Assembly (NCBI GenBank): GCA_947446335.1
Contig: CANFGA010000260.1
Coordinates: 1 to 5,318 of the forward strand
Source: Oxalobacteraceae bacterium
GTDB taxonomy: Bacteria > Pseudomonadota > Gammaproteobacteria > Burkholderiales > Burkholderiaceae_D
Reading direction: 5' to 3'
Length of the DNA: 5,318 bases
Position numbers and translations under genes: made by a program. Position 1 is the first letter of the stretch. Every line of letters begins with the position of its first letter. A model generated the notes under the pieces. That model did not search any database, was not told the origin of the DNA, and saw only the letters and a program-made list of their open reading frames with translations. Below are positions 1 through 5,318 of this stretch, piece after piece.

Positions 1-1186
1 GCCTGACGACTTCATAGCCGTCGATGCCCGGCAAGCCTATGTCGCAAATGATGACATCGAAATTGCCTTTTTTTGCCATCGCGAGGCCGGTGATGCCGTC
101 AAAAACCGACGTGATCGTATTGCCTGCCAATTCCAGTAACAGTTTCAATGTCTCGTTGGTATCGGCATGGTCTTCGATCAGCAATAGCTGGCAGCCTTGC
201 GCTGCTGCAGTTTTGGATTCGACCTTCAGCGCCGGCGCCAGCGCAGCGCCAGAGAGCGGCAGCATGACGATGAATTCGCTGCCAAACCCCACTCCCTGGC
301 TGCGCACCTTGACGCTGCCACCGTGCATTTCAACGATCGTGCGCACCAGCGACAGTCCTATGCCCAGCCCGCCTTGCGAGCGATCGAGCGAGCGAAAGCC
401 TTGCGTGAACAAGTCAAAAATGAAGGGCTGAATGTCGGCAGCAATGCCCGCGCCGTTATCCTTGACCGAGATGGCGACCGTGTTCAGCAGTCGTTGTGCT
501 GAAATCGTGATGTGTTCGTATTCCGCAGTGAATTTCGTGGCATTGATCAGCAGATTCGAAAAAACTTGTGCCAGTCTGACCTGGTCGCCATACACCACCG
601 TGTCGGCCGGCAAATCGATGCTCAAGCTTTGATTGCGCTTGTCGATGAACGGCTGGCTGGTTTCGACCGCGCTTTCGATGATCTCCGAAATCAACAGCTG
701 GCGTTTTTGCAGTGTGATTTTCCCGCTGCTGACGCGCGAGGCATCGAGCAAATCATCGACCAGGCGCACCAGATGGCTGACCTGGCGATTGATGATGCCG
801 TGCAGCTTGGGCAACTGCGGGTGGGCATCGGTGATCTTGCCCAGCAACTCGTTTGCCATCGCGATCGGTGCCAGCGGATTGCGCAATTCATGCGCCAGCA
901 TCGATAGAAATTGGGTCTGGCGGCGATTGGTCGCTTCCGCAGTCGCTTGCAGGTCTTGTGCGCCGAAGGTTGCCAGAACCAGGTTCTGGTTTGCTTCGCG
1001 CAACTGACTGACACGGCTTTCCAGCGCGTCGGTCTCTTTTCTGTCTTCGTGCAGCGACTCGACCACTTTCAGCAGTTCTGCAATCATGCTGCGCAACTGT
1101 TCCACATCCTGGTTGCCGGGGATTGCTTGCTGGTCTTTATCGTGCGTGGACACGGAGTCGACCTCGGTCTGATTTTCTTCAGTCAT
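1..1186 (-). CDS. Hybrid sensor histidine kinase/response regulator, soluble, C-terminus cut by window edge
   Basis: Reading the minus strand from ATG at 1186 gives 395 uninterrupted codons to the window edge. Residues 1-25 are polar. Residues 26-90 are rich in heptad-like Leu/Val/Glu/Arg and probably form a coiled coil leading into the HisKA helix. The phosphoacceptor is H99 in AHELRNP. The HATPase domain shows an N-box (NLLINATKFT, 211-220), a G1 box (DNGAGI, 243-248), an F-box (FDLFTQ, 257-262) and a G2 box (GGLGIGLSLV, 272-281). A receiver domain begins near 333, with acidic pair E338/D339 and likely phosphoacceptor D382 in CDIGLPG. The conserved receiver Lys and any further domains lie outside the window. 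No transmembrane segment, PAS or GAF domain is visible, so it is predicted cytoplasmic with an unknown input. It lies 223 bases downstream of ggpPS on the same strand. The start is uncertain: in-frame ATGs also occur at 1204 and 1270, and none has a clear Shine-Dalgarno. The architecture is secure; the signal is not. Confidence 0.93.
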   Translation of the reverse strand, partial: MTEENQTEVDSVSTHDKDQQAIPGNQDVEQLRSMIAELLKVVESLHEDRKETDALESRVSQLREANQNLVLATFGAQDLQATAEATNRRQTQFLSMLAHELRNPLAPIAMANELLGKITDAHPQLPKLHGIINRQVSHLVRLVDDLLDASRVSSGKITLQKRQLLISEIIESAVETSQPFIDKRNQSLSIDLPADTVVYGDQVRLAQVFSNLLINATKFTAEYEHITISAQRLLNTVAISVKDNGAGIAADIQPFIFDLFTQGFRSLDRSQGGLGIGLSLVRTIVEMHGGSVKVRSQGVGFGSEFIVMLPLSGAALAPALKVESKTAAAQGCQLLLIEDHADTNETLKLLLELAGNTITSVFDGITGLAMAKKGNFDVIICDIGLPGIDGYEVVR

Positions 1187-1191
1187 TGCGA

Positions 1192-1212
1192 GCGACCAGT
1201 GCATGCGACCAG
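1192..1212. repeat. 8-bp direct repeat at the kinase start region
   Basis: GCGACCAG occurs at 1192-1199 and again at 1205-1212, a 13-base period. The copies sit just upstream of the ATG at 1186 and flank the alternative ATG at 1204. The repeat may be chance or a small local duplication; it has no recognised function. Confidence 0.35.
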
Positions 1213-1262
1213 CGACATAGTGGAACCTATCAACAAGGAATAATTTCTTGCACTGGTGCCCG

Positions 1263-1275
1263 GGCAGCATCTGCC
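1263..1275. repeat. Short perfect inverted repeat upstream of the kinase gene
   Basis: GGCAG (1263-1267) and CTGCC (1271-1275) form a perfect 5-bp dyad with a 3-base centre. No T-run follows on either strand, so it is not a convincing intrinsic terminator. It lies 77 bases or more upstream of the chosen kinase start and could be chance. Confidence 0.25.
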
Positions 1276-1328
1276 GCCATGTCAACCATGTGCTTCAATC
1301 AGGAAATTATTTTAACCGACTTGCGCAC

Positions 1329-1358
1329 GTTACGCTATTTGTAACTGATGGTTAGCGT
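1329..1358. repeat. Overlapping inverted repeats near a candidate kinase promoter
   Basis: GTTAC (1329-1333) pairs with GTAAC (1341-1345) across 7 bases. Overlapping it, ACGCTA (1332-1337) pairs with TAGCGT (1353-1358). The two dyads are mutually exclusive stems. On the minus strand they lie just upstream of a TAAAAT hexamer at 1314-1309, where a -35 element or an operator would be expected. The arms are short, so a regulator site is only a possibility. Confidence 0.3.
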
Positions 1359-1409
1359 GTTGCCTGCTTGAAAATGAGGTTGTCAGAGCCTGGCCGGATG
1401 CCGCAGCAA

Positions 1410-3656
1410 TCAAGCTTCCCTGAATTTCAGGAAATCATCGCCCCACGCGTTGACGTCATAACCCTTGACGCGGGCGATCAAGTCGATCATCCGGAATTCA
1501 ACCTCTTTTTCATCCAGGCTGAGCGCCGCAACCAGGCTTTGTATCATGCTGTTCATGTCATACGGGTTGGTCAGGATCGCCCCCTTGAGTTCGACTGCCG
1601 CACCGGCAAATTCGGACAGGATCAAGGTGCCGTTGCTGCCCGAGGCTGCCTTGGCCGATACATATTCCTTGCAAACCAGATTGAGCCCATCGCGCAGCGG
1701 CGTGATCCATCCGATGTCGGCGGCGACGTAATAGGAAATCAATTCTTCAAAAGGAACGGCGCGATAAAAATAACGCACAGGAACCCATCCCAGTTTTGAA
1801 AAGCGGCCATTGATTCTTCCGATGACCTGATCGAGCTTGTCGCGTGTTGCCTTGTAGATCTCCATCCCATCGGCTGCCGGCGTGACGATATTGATCATCA
1901 CCACTTTTTCATGCCACTCCGGACACTTTTCCAGAAATTTTTCATAGGCAAGCATCTTTTCGATCGGGCCCTTGACATAATCGAGGCGCTCCACCGACAG
2001 AATGACTTTCCTGCCTTTTGCTTCTTTCAACAGATCGCTGACCAGGCGCTTGTTCTCTTCGCTGGCGACAATTTTTTCTATCTTGACATTATCGATGCCG
2101 ACCGGATGGGCGCCCACTCCCAGCACGCCGTAAGGGGTCTGGATTTTCCTGGTCATCTCTTCGACGCCGAGTGCGCAGCCATAAGTCAGATAGGTCGGAG
2201 CGCAGTTCTCCGTTTCAATGATCTGTGCTGGAAAATTGGAGCGCACCACGTCGATGAAATTCTCGACATAACGCGGGATGTGAAATCCGACATAATCGCA
2301 TTTGAGCAAACTGGCCACGATATCGCGCTTCCACGGGATGATATTGAAGACATCGGCGCCCGGAAATGCGGTGTGATGAAAAAATCCTATCTTCAGATCA
2401 GGGCGCAGGTCGCGCAGATACGCCGGCGTCATCCATAAATTGTAATCGTGGATCCAGATGGTGGCGCCGTGAGCAGCCGCTTTGGCCGTTCTTTCTGCGA
2501 AAAGTTTATTTATTTCACAAAAATGCAGCCAGTGTTCTTCCGAGAACGAGGCCCGCTCCGGAAATGAAAAGATGATCGGCCAAAATGATTCCTTTGAGAA
2601 TTTTTTATAAAACAAATTGACATCGTGCGCGGTCAAGGCGACCCGCGCCACTTTCAGATTCGGGTACTTGACTTCATCGACGGCGACTTCGACTTGAAAA
2701 TTGTTGGGCGTGCGGCTCTCTTGTTGCGACCAGGCGACCCAGGCGCCTTTTTCGCCTTGCGCAAAAAAGCCCAGCAGGGTGGGGATGATGCCGTTCGGAC
2801 TTTTCGGCTGCTGGCGCACATGGGCCTTGCCTTGCTTTATTTCATCGAATGGCTGCCTGTGATACACCATGACCAGGTCCGCCGTGCCGTACGCGGTCTG
2901 CTGGTCGATGCAGGATGAAAATTGATGAAATTGATGATGATGGATGGCTTCGAGTATGCCCGAAGGTCCGGTTTCCTCGGCCAGGTAGATGTGCTTTGTT
3001 GCTGCAACGGCCAGTTTGAGCGCCGCTTCGGCATTGCCCACGACGACGCCCCGGTATCCCATCTGCATCAGCGACAGGTCGTTCAAGGTATCGCCGGCGA
3101 CCAGTACCTTTTCTTCCGGCAGTCCCTCGGCCGCGAGCAGGCGCTGCAGTGTATCGCCCTTCGATACATCGAGCGGCAGGAAGTCGAGATACTTGCCGGC
3201 CGACTTCAAGACGGTCAAGCCCAATGCCTTGCCGATGTTTTCAACTTCATCGAGCACGGTGGCATCTTCGTAAAAAAAGGAGCAGCGCCGTTCCTGCGGA
3301 ACTTCTTGAATTTGTAATCCTGCAATATCATCCAATTGCTTCAGGATGATTTCGCGGCCCGGCCATTTTTCTGCGATCTCGCTTTGCAGCGGCATCACCG
3401 AAATGAAACCGCCATTTTGTCTTTTCAAGATGGTTCCGCCGACATCGGCGATGATGTAATCGGGTATCGGCAACGATGCGTCGTCGAGCAATGGAAGGAT
3501 GCTTTCATAGCCGCGTCCAGTGACAAAAATGAGCACGATTTCTTCCCGGTTATCGCGGATGACCTTGTACAGATCGGACGACGATCCTTTCGCCTCTGGC
3601 GCCAGGAAAGTTCCATCGAGGTCAGTCGCCAATATCATTTTAATTTTAGAAGTCAT
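1410..3656 (-). CDS. ggpPS: Bifunctional glucosylglycerol-phosphate phosphatase/synthase (HAD-IIB + GT20 fusion)
   Basis: A complete 748-residue protein. Residues 1-238 are a HAD-IIB, sucrose-phosphatase-like phosphatase: motif I DLDGT (12-16, nucleophile D12, acid/base D14), motif II T46 in VTGRG, motif III K166, and motif IV GDTLND (188-193). A His/Gln/Phe-rich linker (239-246) joins it to a GT20 domain (about 261-748) with HDYNLW (403-408), FFHHTAFPG (425-433), ERLDYVKG (556-563; R557 and K562 match the donor-phosphate binders of OtsA) and TPLRDGLNLVCKEY (652-665). From memory of the family, YHRQPFDE, KSPNGIIPTL and INIVTPAADG resemble GgpS and differ from the GG loop and PTSRGDV-type segment of trehalose-6-phosphate synthase. 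The predicted reactions are ADP-glucose plus glycerol 3-phosphate to glucosylglycerol phosphate, then dephosphorylation to the compatible solute glucosylglycerol, in the cytoplasm. The phosphatase-first fusion matches the GgpPS form described in Stenotrophomonas rhizophila. The start at 3656 is supported by AAGGGA upstream. The main alternative is a trehalose-phosphate synthase/phosphatase. The domain fusion is certain, the exact product less so. Confidence 0.9.
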   Translation of the reverse strand: MTSKIKMILATDLDGTFLAPEAKGSSSDLYKVIRDNREEIVLIFVTGRGYESILPLLDDASLPIPDYIIADVGGTILKRQNGGFISVMPLQSEIAEKWPGREIILKQLDDIAGLQIQEVPQERRCSFFYEDATVLDEVENIGKALGLTVLKSAGKYLDFLPLDVSKGDTLQRLLAAEGLPEEKVLVAGDTLNDLSLMQMGYRGVVVGNAEAALKLAVAATKHIYLAEETGPSGILEAIHHHQFHQFSSCIDQQTAYGTADLVMVYHRQPFDEIKQGKAHVRQQPKSPNGIIPTLLGFFAQGEKGAWVAWSQQESRTPNNFQVEVAVDEVKYPNLKVARVALTAHDVNLFYKKFSKESFWPIIFSFPERASFSEEHWLHFCEINKLFAERTAKAAAHGATIWIHDYNLWMTPAYLRDLRPDLKIGFFHHTAFPGADVFNIIPWKRDIVASLLKCDYVGFHIPRYVENFIDVVRSNFPAQIIETENCAPTYLTYGCALGVEEMTRKIQTPYGVLGVGAHPVGIDNVKIEKIVASEENKRLVSDLLKEAKGRKVILSVERLDYVKGPIEKMLAYEKFLEKCPEWHEKVVMINIVTPAADGMEIYKATRDKLDQVIGRINGRFSKLGWVPVRYFYRAVPFEELISYYVAADIGWITPLRDGLNLVCKEYVSAKAASGSNGTLILSEFAGAAVELKGAILTNPYDMNSMIQSLVAALSLDEKEVEFRMIDLIARVKGYDVNAWGDDFLKFREA
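2914..2947. repeat. GATGA-rich imperfect tandem repeat at the phosphatase-synthase junction
   Basis: The plus strand carries repeated GATGA/TTGATGAAA/GATGATGATGG units. On the coding strand this encodes the His/Gln/Phe linker at residues 238-247 of GgpPS, exactly between the HAD and GT20 domains. The tract remains in frame. Such a simple repeat could allow linker-length variation by slippage. Confidence 0.55.
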
Positions 3657-3662
3657 TGTTCA

Positions 3663-3668
3663 TCCCTT
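3663..3668 (-). promoter_or_regulatory. Ribosome binding site of ggpPS
   Basis: On the minus strand AAGGGA lies 6 bases before the ATG at 3656. It favours this start over the internal Met codon at residue 7. Confidence 0.7.
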
Positions 3669-3752
3669 TTATTGTTTTGAAGTGCACGTCTTCTCGCTGC
3701 AAGCATCGCGCTCGCGAATCGCCTCTGCAAAACAGACGGTGGCACTGAAATC

Positions 3753-3833
3753 AGTCGCCGCATGTCTTCCGACATCGTGTTGACATCGGTTCGCATGGCT
3801 GCGTGGCGACTCGGCCCTGGCTGCTTCCGATGT
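3753..3833 (-). promoter_or_regulatory. Cluster of inverted and direct repeats in the ggpPS leader
   Basis: Four relations overlap in about 80 bases. AGTCGCC (3753-3759) is complementary to GGCGACT (3805-3811), and GCA/TGC (3760-3762/3800-3802) can extend the stem past a 2-base bulge. Inside, ATGTC (3762-3766) pairs with GACAT (3771-3775) around a 4-base loop. GACATCG is directly repeated at 3771-3777 and 3782-3788, an 11-base period close to one helical turn. ACATCGG (3783-3789) can pair with CCGATGT (3827-3833), competing with or crossing the first stem. If transcription starts in the AT-rich core near 3875, all of this is in the ggpPS 5' leader. It could be a structured RNA or a protein-binding array. 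I match it to no known riboswitch. Confidence 0.4.
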
Positions 3834-3881
3834 GGAGATCGTCAAGCCAGGCAATGACGTAATGATACTACATTTGAGTAA

Positions 3882-3896
3882 ATTATATTGCAGCAA
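3882..3896 (-). promoter_or_regulatory. Candidate -10 element for ggpPS with adjacent dyad
   Basis: The minus strand has a consensus -10 hexamer, TATAAT, at 3887-3882. Immediately upstream is TTGCTGCAA (3896-3888), a 4-bp dyad around one central base that would occupy the spacer. No good -35 hexamer lies 16-18 bases upstream. Either the promoter needs an activator or alternative sigma factor, or the match is chance in AT-rich DNA. The implied leader is roughly 215-225 bases. Confidence 0.35.
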
Positions 3897-4084
3897 AGAT
3901 ATATTCGATGCGTGGTAGACTGTTTGCGCATCACGTCGATGCATTTTGCTATCCGTTTTTTGCCCCGTTTTCTTGCCTCGTTCCCGGTCTCCTGACGCCA
4001 TCAGCTTCCCCCTTGCTGGCTTCCCCTTGTTCTCCTGCGGTTAGCCAGATGGCAGCGGACCATCGAGCACGGATCACCAACCTG

Positions 4085-4092
4085 AGGAGGTG
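4085..4092 (+). promoter_or_regulatory. Strong ribosome binding site of the mscS-type gene
   Basis: AGGAGGTG is a full match to the 16S rRNA anti-Shine-Dalgarno. It lies close before the ATG at 4095 (4 bases after AGGAGG) and is better placed for it than for the second in-frame ATG at 4104. Confidence 0.85.
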
Positions 4093-4094
4093 CC

Positions 4095-5165
4095 ATGTTT
4101 GCAATGACCTATCCATCCTATCAAGTGACGCTGGCGATCACTGTCTCGGTCATCGCACTGATCGCCTTGCTGGCATTGAAGGCATTTGTTGCCCGCCAAC
4201 TGAAGCGCCTGACATCGGCCGGCCGATTGAACTTTCTGAGTTATCCCGAGCAAATGGTCAGCGCCACGCGTTGGCCGTTTTTAACGGGCGTGGCGCTGCT
4301 GGCGGGCATCAGTTCGCTCGATTTTTCAGAGCGCCAGCAGCAATGGCTGCACTACGCTTGGATCATCATTTTGGTGACCCAGATTGCGATGTGGGGTACG
4401 CGCTTGATCACGGTCGGAGCGCAGCGCGCTTTCGAACGCCAGCGCGAAACCAATCCGGCCGGTGCGACGCATTTGATGCTGGCCGGTTTGGTTGGAAAAA
4501 TCGTGCTCTGGTCGATCGCGGCATTGGTGACGCTGGATAATCTCGGTTTCAATATCTCGACGCTGATGGCCAGTCTGGGCATCGGTGGTATTGCGGTGGC
4601 ATTGGCGCTGCAAACGATACTCGGGGATCTCTTTTCTTCAGTCTCGATTGCGCTCGACAAGCCGTTCGTGATCGGCGACTTCATCATCGTCGACGATTAC
4701 ATGGGCACGGTCGCCTACATCGGGATGAAGACCACGCGCTTGCTCAGCCTGGGCGGCGAGCAAATCATTTTTTCCAACACCGAACTGTTGAAGAACCGGA
4801 TACGCAACTACAAGCGCATGCAGGAACGGCGCGTCATGTTTGAATTTGGCATCGCCTATGCCGCCTCGAACGAGGATATCGAACGCATTCCCTTGATGCT
4901 CAAGGAAATCATCTCTTCCAGTGAATTTTCAGCCCGTTTCGATCGAGCCCATTTCAAGACCTTCGGCGATAGCGCATTGCTGTTTGAAGTGGTGTATTAC
5001 TGCCTCGATGCCGATTACAACAAGTACATGGATATCCAGCAGGCGATCAATCTGGCATTGCTGCGCCAGTTGCGCGAACGTGGCATCGCGATTGCACACC
5101 CTGTGCGCACGCTGCAGTTTGTCCCTGCTGCCAGCAACCCTGTAGCAGCCCCATCAGCATTGTGA
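4095..5165 (+). CDS. MscS-family small-conductance mechanosensitive ion channel
   Basis: A complete 356-residue inner-membrane protein. Hydrophobic segments lie at about 11-30, 61-76, 86-106 and 126-148, followed by the pore-lining helix at about 154-180. That helix has the family's small-residue packing (ASLGIGGIAVALALQTILGD), then the region leading into the cytoplasmic beta domain (LDKPFVIGDFIIVDDYMGTV, about 187-206). Residues 215-240 carry the typical IIFSNTELLKNRIRNY segment, and the C-terminal alpha/beta vestibule domain runs to about 342, followed by a short Ala/Pro/Ser tail. E. coli MscS has 286 residues and three membrane helices; this protein has about two more N-terminal helices, as in many larger homologues. 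Known MscS channels open under membrane tension at hypo-osmotic shock and release solutes. It is divergent from ggpPS, which fits a shared osmotic role by inference. The start is fixed by a strong ribosome binding site. Family membership is sure; gating and selectivity cannot be read from sequence. Confidence 0.95.
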   Translation: MFAMTYPSYQVTLAITVSVIALIALLALKAFVARQLKRLTSAGRLNFLSYPEQMVSATRWPFLTGVALLAGISSLDFSERQQQWLHYAWIIILVTQIAMWGTRLITVGAQRAFERQRETNPAGATHLMLAGLVGKIVLWSIAALVTLDNLGFNISTLMASLGIGGIAVALALQTILGDLFSSVSIALDKPFVIGDFIIVDDYMGTVAYIGMKTTRLLSLGGEQIIFSNTELLKNRIRNYKRMQERRVMFEFGIAYAASNEDIERIPLMLKEIISSSEFSARFDRAHFKTFGDSALLFEVVYYCLDADYNKYMDIQQAINLALLRQLRERGIAIAHPVRTLQFVPAASNPVAAPSAL

Positions 5166-5231
5166 TCAGCTGCCACAATTTGGAACACCTTGTTTTCGAC
5201 TTGATCAAAAAACACGCAAGATCAGCCGTGA

Positions 5232-5254
5232 ATGGCGCTCTGCTGCGCCGCCAT
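5232..5254. repeat. Weak stem-loop downstream of the mscS-type gene
   Basis: Two alternative stems overlap: ATGGCG (5232-5237) with CGCCAT (5249-5254), and GGCGC (5234-5238) with GCGCC (5245-5249). It lies about 65 bases after the stop codon. No T-run follows on the plus strand, so it is at best a weak or Rho-assisted end. The rest of 5166-5318 shows no gene that I can support. Confidence 0.25.
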
Positions 5255-5318
5255 CCCCGCTGCGCGCAGTTGGCATGGTGATTGCTCATGTCATTGAACG
5301 AAAGCAGCGCAGGCTGCC

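Larger units (their letters stand above)
1187..1409 (-). other. Intergenic gap between ggpPS and the histidine kinase gene
   Basis: This stretch separates two genes on the minus strand. I see no gene in it beyond the possible N-terminal extension of the kinase (in-frame ATGs at 1204 and 1270, with an in-frame stop further upstream). No GC-rich hairpin followed by a T-run sits just after the ggpPS stop codon, so read-through from ggpPS into the kinase gene is possible. It holds a poor promoter candidate: minus-strand TAAAAT at 1314-1309, with no recognisable -35 hexamer. It also holds several short dyads, listed separately. Confidence 0.5.
3657..4094. promoter_or_regulatory. Divergent intergenic region between ggpPS and the mscS-type gene
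   Basis: These 438 bases separate two divergently transcribed genes and should hold both promoters. The core at about 3860-3910 is distinctly AT-rich, set between more GC-rich flanks. Open frames here (minus 3669-4001; plus from 3908) give peptides with no recognisable family and are rejected as genes. The ggpPS side (about 3750-3835) holds clustered repeats. The mscS side (about 3945-4050) is pyrimidine-rich on the plus strand. No tRNA, small RNA with a terminator, or mobile element was recognised. Confidence 0.6.

Noticed and set aside
24..1243. Several overlapping plus-strand open frames
   Set aside because: All are antisense to the histidine kinase, whose HisKA, HATPase and receiver motifs read continuously on the minus strand.
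1264..1279. Sigma-54-like TGGC...CTGC on the minus strand
   Set aside because: The spacing between the GG and GC elements is one base too long and the -12 TTGC is not matched, so it does not fit the sigma-54 consensus.
1280..1285. Perfect TTGACA on the minus strand upstream of the kinase gene
   Set aside because: The hexamer 17 bases downstream is GC-rich (CGGGCA), so no -10 exists.
1911..2438. Open frame of 175 codons on the plus strand inside ggpPS
   Set aside because: It is antisense to conserved GT20 motifs of ggpPS and has no recognisable features, so it is a shadow frame.
3780..3785. Perfect TTGACA on the plus strand as a promoter -35 for the channel gene
   Set aside because: The hexamer 17 bases downstream (GTGGCG) is no -10 element, and none fits at 16 or 18 bases.
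3669..4001. Open frame of 110 codons on the minus strand just upstream of ggpPS
   Set aside because: No ribosome binding site or domain is seen, composition is unconvincing, and it crosses the AT-rich promoter-like core.
3908..4540. Open frame of 210 codons on the plus strand
   Set aside because: It overlaps the clearly real MscS-type gene in another frame, has no good ribosome binding site, and its peptide resembles no family.
5166..5318. Terminator, or minus-strand gene entering from the right edge
   Set aside because: Hairpins lack a T-run. The only open minus-strand frame continues into the antisense of the channel gene and shows no family motif.

Overview
The window reads as ordinary chromosomal DNA of a Gram-negative proteobacterium. 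Moderate GC content and protein style suggest a betaproteobacterium, possibly Oxalobacteraceae (Herminiimonas/Janthinobacterium-like). That placement is inferred by eye, not from a database search. Three real genes account for nearly all of it, and most other open frames are shadows of these.

Layout: (1) Positions 1-1186, minus strand: the N-terminal 395 codons of a soluble hybrid sensor histidine kinase with a coiled-coil N-terminus, HisKA, HATPase and the start of a receiver domain. It runs off the left edge of the window. (2) Positions 1187-1409: a gap with small dyads and a poor promoter candidate. (3) Positions 1410-3656, minus strand: a complete 748-residue fusion enzyme, with an N-terminal HAD-IIB (sucrose-phosphatase-like) phosphatase and a C-terminal GT20 glycosyltransferase. 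Its GT20 motifs look like glucosylglycerol-phosphate synthase (GgpS) rather than trehalose-6-phosphate synthase (OtsA), so it is called GgpPS. (4) Positions 3657-4094: a 438-base divergent intergenic region with an AT-rich promoter-like core and a cluster of inverted and direct repeats that would lie in the ggpPS leader. (5) Positions 4095-5165, plus strand: a complete 356-residue MscS-family mechanosensitive channel. (6) Positions 5166-5318: non-coding tail with a weak stem-loop and no convincing terminator.

The genes suggest an osmotic-stress module. GgpPS would make the compatible solute glucosylglycerol from ADP-glucose and glycerol 3-phosphate under high osmolarity. The divergently encoded MscS channel could vent solutes on downshock. 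The histidine kinase lies downstream of ggpPS on the same strand and might be co-transcribed with it or sense a related signal. The enzyme and channel assignments rest on sequence motifs. The functional link among the three genes is inference from proximity.
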